Of a stretch of DNA of 15,738 nt, positions 7,336 through 10,991 are shown one piece after another. Every line of letters starts with the position of its first letter. The first letter of the stretch is position 1. Below the pieces are notes generated by a model that saw nothing but the letters and a program-made list of their open reading frames with translations, ran no database searches and had not been told where the DNA came from. This DNA comes from an uncultured Clostridia bacterium (lineage in GTDB: Bacteria > Bacillota > Clostridia > Oscillospirales > CAG-272), in contig CALAFS010000184.1 in assembly GCA_937892405.1 (NCBI GenBank), positions 1 to 15,738 of the forward strand, given 5' to 3'. The position numbers were made by a program, and so were the translations under genes.

Positions 7336-7673
7336 CATGGGAGCAATTTTGGGATGATCAGCAAAACAATCCAAATTGCGAATTGGCTTTTTTACTAAAT
7401 GGAAGAGTATATTATTTGTACTATGACAGCCTGCAAAAGAGAGGTTGGGGGATTTATGAAGCGGGGAAGAATAGTGAGTGCCGGGGAATAAACGCATTCG
7501 GGAAATGCCTAACACCTCTCTCAAATGAAATTCACCGGAGCTACAAGCATAAGCAACCGAACCAAGAGGATTGGCAGACATTCATAGATTCTTGCTATAA
7601 AGTATTGACAGCTCCGATATGGGACGGAAAATCGTTCAAAGAGTCAATTGATGATATTTTGTTTGAATCTTGA
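7308..7673 (+). CDS. Hypothetical protein, third gene of the DUF4417 unit
   Basis: 121-residue soluble protein that I do not recognise. It is rich in aromatic residues in the first half (WEQFWDD, RVYYLYYDSLQKRGWGIYEA) and ends in a Trp/Phe-containing helical segment (EDWQTFIDSCYKVLTAPIWD, KSFKESIDDILF). The pattern of short strands followed by helices resembles many small mobile-element proteins, but gives no function. ATG 7308 is preferred: AAAGGA lies ten bases upstream, the same arrangement as for the DUF4417 gene. This produces a 28-bp overlap with the preceding gene. A TTG at 7332 would be an alternative with a smaller overlap. The gene is AT-rich like its neighbours. Confidence 0.65.
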   Translation: MAISFGIKLTWEQFWDDQQNNPNCELAFLLNGRVYYLYYDSLQKRGWGIYEAGKNSECRGINAFGKCLTPLSNEIHRSYKHKQPNQEDWQTFIDSCYKVLTAPIWDGKSFKESIDDILFES

Positions 7674-7810
7674 AGCGAGTGCAAATGACCATGCACTAAG
7701 CATTATGAAAACAGGTAATGTTCAATAACTTTATTTATCATAAAACGAATGGCGATTTGCAGGTGCATGAAAATCTCGTTGAACATCGCACAATAAAAAC
7801 ATCACAAAAT

Positions 7811-7836
7811 CCGTTGGGTGCACCAACACCCAACGG
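7811..7836. repeat. ACCAA-loop hairpin, copy B
   Basis: CCGTTGGGTG (7811-7820) and CACCCAACGG (7827-7836) form a perfect 10-bp stem with the loop CACCAA. It aligns with the hairpin at 8212-8238, but the seventh pair is G-C here and C-G there, a compensatory change that keeps the stem. On the minus strand it is followed by ATTTTGTGATGTTTTT, so it could also terminate leftward transcripts. It lies in the 207-bp gap 7674-7880, which otherwise shows only a small hairpin (AGTGCA/TGCACT, 7678-7697). Confidence 0.8.
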
Positions 7837-7880
7837 TATATTCAAGAGGCAAAAAACAGGCAAAAGGGAACATTTTATTT

Positions 7881-8162
7881 ATGAAAGGAAACACACTTAA
7901 CGAATTTATTGACAGCCTGTACATGAATTGTGATAAAGAAATTTCTTTTCATGATCAAAGAATGATGATTGAAGGCTGGATAAATCCGGGATCCTCCCAA
8001 TATACCCTTCGAGTTTTTGAAATCTCGGAGACCTCTCCGGAATTATTCTCTGTTACGGATGCCGACAGAAGTGTTTGCGTATCTGCTTTTGAAAAAGCAA
8101 AGATATTCGAAGGCAAAACAATATATGAAGTAGAAAAAGACATTGAAGTGTTGTATGATTGA
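7881..8162 (+). CDS. Small hypothetical protein of the accessory island
   Basis: 93-residue acidic protein of unknown function: NTLNEFIDSLYMNCDKEISF, then HDQRMMIEGWINPGSSQYTL, ending in an acidic helix (AFEKAKIFEGKTIYEVEKDI). The pattern (N-terminal helix, strand pair around 'EGW', C-terminal helix) is common among small unannotated proteins of Clostridia, but I can assign no family. ATG 7881 is chosen because AAAAGGGAA (7862-7870) lies upstream. A longer frame starting at 7818 would run through the hairpin at 7811-7836 and has no ribosome binding site. It stands alone between hairpin copies B and C, like a separate cassette. It converges with the small-RNA candidate on the other strand. Confidence 0.65.
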   Translation: MKGNTLNEFIDSLYMNCDKEISFHDQRMMIEGWINPGSSQYTLRVFEISETSPELFSVTDADRSVCVSAFEKAKIFEGKTIYEVEKDIEVLYD

Positions 8163-8196
8163 TTCGCAAGATAGAAACTTCTTTTATTGAGTAGAG

Positions 8197-8274
8197 AAAC
8201 AAAAACAAAACCCGTTGCGTGCTACCAACACGCAACGGGCACCTTGAAAGGATACGGGAATCCTTCAAACAAGC
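8197..8274 (-). ncRNA. Candidate small RNA with two hairpins
   Basis: Read on the minus strand, a consensus promoter (8281-8309) would start a transcript near 8274 that runs through two hairpins. The second, an 11-bp GC-rich stem with loop UUGGUAG, is followed by GGGTTTTGTTTTTG: a good intrinsic terminator. The predicted RNA is about 75 nt. The loop begins UUGG, which fits the YUNR U-turn motif of antisense-RNA recognition loops. It contains no plausible coding region. The part downstream of the promoter is duplicated at 6185-6246, but the promoter is not. It might instead be the leader of a gene displaced by the island; no downstream minus-strand gene exists here. Confidence 0.6.
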
Positions 8275-8277
8275 AAT
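8211..8277. repeat. Paired-hairpin element, copy C
   Basis: First hairpin: CCCGTTGCGTG (8211-8221) pairs perfectly over 11 bp with CACGCAACGGG (8229-8239) around CTACCAA. Second hairpin: TTGAAAGGAT (8244-8253) pairs with ATCCTTCAA (8260-8268), with one bulged A. The 31 bases 8247-8277 repeat those at 6216-6246 with 28 identities. Copies A and C lie in the same orientation and bracket about 2 kb that holds all four island genes downstream of the XRE-ImmA pair. Confidence 0.88.
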
Positions 8278-8280
8278 TAC

Positions 8281-8309
8281 AGTGTACCATAAAAAATGCA
8301 TTTTGTCAA
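8281..8309 (-). promoter_or_regulatory. SigA promoter reading leftward into element C
   Basis: On the minus strand: TTGACA (8309-8304), a 17-bp spacer and TACACT (8286-8281), with TGG directly before the -10 (extended -10). It lies 22 bp beyond the rplA terminator and points the same way as rplA, but only the two-hairpin element lies downstream. Confidence 0.8.
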
Positions 8310-8330
8310 TAGTTATAACGAAAAAGAACA

Positions 8331-8364
8331 AAAAAACACGGTATCCGAAGATACCGTGTTTTTT
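8331..8364 (-). terminator. Intrinsic terminator of the ribosomal protein operon
   Basis: A perfect 15-bp stem (8331-8345 with 8350-8364), including flanking A and T tracts, closes on a four-base loop. On the minus strand the loop reads C-UUCG-G, the extra-stable tetraloop. It begins 11 bases after the rplA stop. The A/T symmetry would let it work in both directions. Confidence 0.93.
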
Positions 8365-8375
8365 GTCGGTTAAAA

Positions 8376-9071
8376 TTAACCGAGCTTTGCGTAGTTTACT
8401 TTGATGCCGGGGCCCATCGTGGTAGCGATGACACAGCTCTTGATATACTGACCCTTCGCAGCCGCGGGCTTTGCCTTAATGACAGCGCCGACGAGCGTAT
8501 TGAAGTTTTCGGTCAGCTTCTCGGCACCGAAGGAAGCCTTGCCGATCGGGCAGTGAATGATGTTGGTCTTGTCAAGACGGTACTCGATCTTACCGGCTTT
8601 TGCTTCCGCAACAGCCTTGGCAACATCGGGAGTAACGGTACCTGCCTTCGGGTTGGGCATGAGTCCCTTAGGACCGAGCACCTTACCGAGACGACCGATG
8701 ACACCCATCATGTCGGGGGAAGCGATGACGACATCGAAGTCGAACCAGTTCTCGGACTGGATCTTCTGAACGAAGTCCTCGGCACCGACATAATCAGCGC
8801 CTGCGGCACGGGCGGCGTCCGCCTTGTCGCCTCTGGCGAAAACAAGGGTACGGACAGTCTTACCGGTTCCGTTGGGGAGGACGATCGCACCTCTGACCTG
8901 CTGGTCAGCGTGACGGGAGTCAACACCGAGACGAATGTGGATTTCCACAGTCTCATCGAATTTTGCCTTTGCGGTCTGGCAAAGGAGAGCAATTGCTTCA
9001 TCGACATCGTAGAGCTTCGATCTCTCGATCAGCTCCGCGCTTGCTTTATACTTTTTACCGTAGTTAGCCAT
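8376..9071 (-). CDS. rplA: 50S ribosomal protein L1
   Basis: 231 residues, full length for L1, the protein that binds the mobile L1 stalk of 23S rRNA near the E site. In many bacteria it also represses its own operon by binding the mRNA leader. The family motifs are visible: YDVDEAIALL near the start, KFDETVEIHIRLGVD, the block MMGVIGRLGKVLGPKGLMPN (the L1 signature) followed by PKAGTVTPDV, and GQYIKSCVIATTMGPGIKV at the end. The start at 9071 is preceded by AAGGAGGAG. It follows rplK with 13 bases between the two genes and ends just before a strong terminator. The usual partners rplJ and rplL are not downstream, which is a departure from the arrangement common in Bacillota. Confidence 0.98.
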   Translation of the reverse strand: MANYGKKYKASAELIERSKLYDVDEAIALLCQTAKAKFDETVEIHIRLGVDSRHADQQVRGAIVLPNGTGKTVRTLVFARGDKADAARAAGADYVGAEDFVQKIQSENWFDFDVVIASPDMMGVIGRLGKVLGPKGLMPNPKAGTVTPDVAKAVAEAKAGKIEYRLDKTNIIHCPIGKASFGAEKLTENFNTLVGAVIKAKPAAAKGQYIKSCVIATTMGPGIKVNYAKLG

Positions 9072-9084
9072 TGTGTTCTCCTCC

Positions 9085-9510
9085 TTACTCTTCTACCGTA
9101 ATGCCCATGCTGCGGGCGGTGCCGGCGACCATGCTCATCGCGGCTTCGACAGAAGCGGCGTTGAGGTCGGGCATCTTCGTCTCTGCGATCTTGCGGACCT
9201 GATCCTTCGTCAGGGAAGCGACCTTCGTCTTGTTGGGGGTCGCGGAAGCGGTCTCGATGCCGCAAGCCTTCTTGATCAGAACGGCGGCAGGGGGAGTCTT
9301 CGTGATGAAGGTAAAGGAACGGTCGGCGTACACCGTGATCACGACGGGAATGATAAGACCGATGTCATTCTTCGTTCTTTCATTGAATTCCTTCGTGAAG
9401 TTGGGAATGGATACACCGTACTGACCGAGGGCGGGACCTACGGGCGGCTGGGGAGTAGCTTTTCCGGCGGGAAGCTGTAACTTAATATAACCGGTGATTT
9501 TCTTTGCCAT
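9085..9510 (-). CDS. rplK: 50S ribosomal protein L11
   Basis: 141 residues, typical for L11, which binds the GTPase-associated centre of 23S rRNA. The N-terminal domain shows KLQLPAGKATPQPPVGPALG followed by QYGVSIPNFTKEFNERTK, with the conserved proline-rich stretch. The C-terminal RNA-binding domain shows KTPPAAVLIKKACGIE and KIAETKMPDLNAASVEAA. ATG 9510 is chosen over an in-frame upstream start at 9576 because GGAGGT lies nine bases before it and MAKKITGYIKLQLPAG is the expected start. The gene sits 99 bases after nusG, in a gap that holds two hairpins (9545-9594), and is followed closely by rplA. Confidence 0.98.
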   Translation of the reverse strand: MAKKITGYIKLQLPAGKATPQPPVGPALGQYGVSIPNFTKEFNERTKNDIGLIIPVVITVYADRSFTFITKTPPAAVLIKKACGIETASATPNKTKVASLTKDQVRKIAETKMPDLNAASVEAAMSMVAGTARSMGITVEE

Positions 9511-9544
9511 AATATTTACACCTCCGAATGTGGTAGATTGAATC

Positions 9545-9594
9545 GGGAGAATTGATAAAATTTTTCTCCCTCCCACAGAGCTTCATGGCGAAGC
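9545..9594 (-). promoter_or_regulatory. Two hairpins in the nusG-rplK gap, possible ribosomal-protein leader
   Basis: GGGAGAA (9545-9551) pairs with TTCTCCC (9564-9570), and GCTTC (9580-9584) pairs with GAAGC (9590-9594) with further CCC/GGG pairing outside an asymmetric internal loop. The L11-L1 unit is regulated by L1 binding to its leader in several bacteria, and this is the right place. I cannot match the L1-binding consensus by eye, so the role is a guess. Confidence 0.35.
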
Positions 9595-9609
9595 AGGGAA
9601 CAAGTGATC

Positions 9610-10152
9610 TTATTCCGCGAGGCGGACATCCTTGGTTTCCACCATGATAGGAATATCGCGCCGTTCGGTCGAGGCGAGAATAACGAGCTGTTTTTTGTCC
9701 TCGCTGATCTCCTGAAGGGTGCCCGAATATCCTGCGAAGATACCCGAGACGACCTCGACCTTGTCACCGACCTTCATCTTGAAGTCATCGCTGTGGACTT
9801 CCACATTGAACATCTCGACTTCTGCGTCGGTGAGAGGAGTAGGTTCAGAGCCGGGACCTACAAACCCGGTGACACCCGTGATGTTACGCACGACATGCCA
9901 GCTTTCGTCGGTCATGGTCATCTTGACGAGGACATAGCTCGGGAAGAGCTTTGTTTCGATTACCTTTTCTTCGCCGTCAGCCCCTGTCTCGGTGTGTGTC
10001 TCGACCGGGATCTTGACATCGTAGATCAGGTGACCGAGACCGCGGTTTTCCACGATCTTCTCGATGCTGACCTTGACCTTGTTTTCATAGCCTGTGTAAG
10101 TATGAGCGACATACCATCTGGGACCGAGGTTTTTCTCGTTGATATTACTCAT
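9610..10152 (-). CDS. nusG: Transcription termination/antitermination protein NusG
   Basis: 180 residues. The NGN domain (about 11-105) starts PRWYVAHTYTGYENKVKVSI and contains KLFPSYVLVKMTMTDESWHV and VTGFVGPGSEPTPL; the C-terminal KOW domain (about 127-178) contains VGDKVEVVSGIFAGYSGTLQ. NusG binds RNA polymerase, modulates pausing and links it to ribosomes or Rho. A short linker-like insertion (HTETGADGEEKV, residues 53-64) sits at a variable loop of the NGN domain. The start codon overlaps the secE stop in ATGA, the usual coupling of these two genes. All expected family features are present, so confidence is high. Confidence 0.98.
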   Translation of the reverse strand: MSNINEKNLGPRWYVAHTYTGYENKVKVSIEKIVENRGLGHLIYDVKIPVETHTETGADGEEKVIETKLFPSYVLVKMTMTDESWHVVRNITGVTGFVGPGSEPTPLTDAEVEMFNVEVHSDDFKMKVGDKVEVVSGIFAGYSGTLQEISEDKKQLVILASTERRDIPIMVETKDVRLAE

Positions 10153-10469
10153 ATACTGATAAGACCCGCGATGAAGTTGATGAGGCTGGAGAACGCGGTA
10201 TCGACGATACCGATCGCCACGGCAATGCCGAGAACGGCGACAACGACGAGCAGAGTGCTCTTCTTCAGTTCATCTTTCGGCATCCAGACGACTTTCTTCA
10301 TCTCGTGGAAAGTATCGCGGCAGAACTTTTTGATCTTCTTCCAGGTACGGACGAAGAAGTTCTCACCCTTTCCGTTTTTCGCGGTCTTTGCGGGAGCGGA
10401 AGTCTTTTTCTCGACGGGCTTGTCCTCGGTGGACTCTTCCGTCGGAAGATTCATATTTTCATCTGCCAT
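10149..10469 (-). CDS. secE: Preprotein translocase subunit SecE
   Basis: 106 residues. The first 36 or so are acidic/Lys-rich and low in complexity. Then comes the amphipathic helix FFVRTWKKIKKFCRDTFHEM and one membrane span (about 72-90, TLLVVVAVLGIAVAIGIVD). SecE clamps the two halves of SecY in the membrane. The start at 10469 follows GGAGGAGAAGGAAC; a longer frame to 10532 would run into rpmG sequence. The signature that usually reads KVxWP is here KKVVWMP, with an extra Met between Trp and Pro. The gene lies 17 bases after rpmG and overlaps nusG by 4 bp. Confidence 0.95.
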   Translation of the reverse strand: MADENMNLPTEESTEDKPVEKKTSAPAKTAKNGKGENFFVRTWKKIKKFCRDTFHEMKKVVWMPKDELKKSTLLVVVAVLGIAVAIGIVDTAFSSLINFIAGLISI

Positions 10470-10486
10470 GTTCCTTCTCCTCCCGA

Positions 10487-10636
10487 TCACTTGGTTTCTT
10501 TGTGCAAAGTGTGTTTGCGGCAGAAACGGCAATACTTGTTAAGCTCAAGTCTGTCCGGATCGTTCTTCTTGTTTTTTTCAGTGTCATAATTTCTTTGCTT
10601 GCATTCGGTACAAGCGAGGGTAATTTTGACTCTCAT
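10487..10636 (-). CDS. rpmG: 50S ribosomal protein L33, zinc-binding form
   Basis: 49 residues (MRVKITLACTECKQRNYDTE at the start). It has the full zinc ribbon: C9-x2-C12 and C36-x2-C39, so it is the zinc-containing (C+) type of L33 and not the zinc-independent paralogue. The start at 10636 is preceded by AGGAGG; the longer open frame upstream is leader sequence. As first gene of the rpmG-secE-nusG-rplK-rplA unit, it follows a leader of about 115 nt. L33 lies near the E site of the large subunit. Position and sequence agree completely with Bacillota gene order. Confidence 0.97.
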   Translation of the reverse strand: MRVKITLACTECKQRNYDTEKNKKNDPDRLELNKYCRFCRKHTLHKETK

Positions 10637-10728
10637 GATATCGGCACCTCCTGATAGAATTCGGGATTGCTCCCGTTGAATACCTCCCTCAATGTCAAGG
10701 GCGTGCGCCGTGTCCCAGAAGGGCACAC

Positions 10729-10790
10729 AAAAAAAGCCCCCCGACAGAGGTACTGTTATTATAGCACAAAGCGTACCGTCTGTCAAGGGG
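10729..10790 (-). terminator. Terminator hairpin that encloses the rpmG promoter
   Basis: For a transcript arriving from upstream on the minus strand, CCCC-GACAG-GGTAC (10790-10773) can pair with GTACC-CTGTC-GGGG (10753-10739) with small bulges (14 bp), followed by GGC and seven T (10735-10729). The -35 lies in the left arm and the -10 in the loop. A transcript that starts at this promoter (near 10751) lacks the left arm and cannot form the hairpin. Confidence 0.6.
10758..10786 (-). promoter_or_regulatory. Consensus SigA promoter of the rpmG-secE-nusG-rplK-rplA operon
   Basis: On the minus strand: TTGACA (10786-10781), 17 bp, TATAAT (10763-10758); both hexamers are perfect. Upstream, 10795-10829 is almost pure A/T and would serve as an UP element. 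Transcription should start near 10751, leaving a leader of about 115 nt before rpmG (10637-10751) in which I see no firm riboswitch fold. Confidence 0.93.
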
Positions 10791-10912
10791 TTTTGAAAAA
10801 TAATATAAATAATATTATAGATTTTTAGAATGAAAAAGGTGAATGTAAGAAAGCGGGTGAATTGCAAGATTATTTTTTGCATTTTGAGCCTTTTGCGATG
10901 GTCACCACGCCA

Positions 10913-10947
10913 CAAAACAAAAATCCGACTCCCTCCGATAGGTCGGA
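10913..10947 (-). terminator. Intrinsic terminator of the LRR lipoprotein gene
   Basis: On the minus strand: TCCGAC (10947-10942) pairs with GTCGGA (10929-10924) around a 12-nt loop, followed by TTTTTGTTTTG. It lies about 45 bases after the stop of the LRR gene. The 355-bp stretch 10637-10991 holds this terminator, an A/T-rich tract, the rpmG promoter with its overlapping hairpin and the rpmG leader; I see no gene in it. Confidence 0.75.
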
Positions 10948-10991
10948 AAGAGCCGGAAAAAGATGCTCTCAAATGTCAAATAGAATACTGC

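Noticed and set aside
7907..7935. TTGACA motif as promoter within the small gene at 7881-8162
   Set aside because: It lies in coding sequence and the hexamer 17 bp downstream (GATAAA) is poor; no gene follows on that strand.
7811..8239. Integron attC sites between small gene cassettes
   Set aside because: One hairpin fits GTTRRRY/RYYYAAC (7813-7834), but the related ones do not, and there is no integron integrase in the window. Kept only as one possible reading of the hairpin family.
8197..8274. Type III toxin-antitoxin RNA
   Set aside because: No tandem pseudoknot repeats, and no ToxN-like endoribonuclease gene downstream of the RNA on the same strand.
9604..10542. 312-codon open frame on the plus strand opposite nusG, secE and part of rpmG
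   Set aside because: It runs antisense through three certain genes and shows no protein family features.
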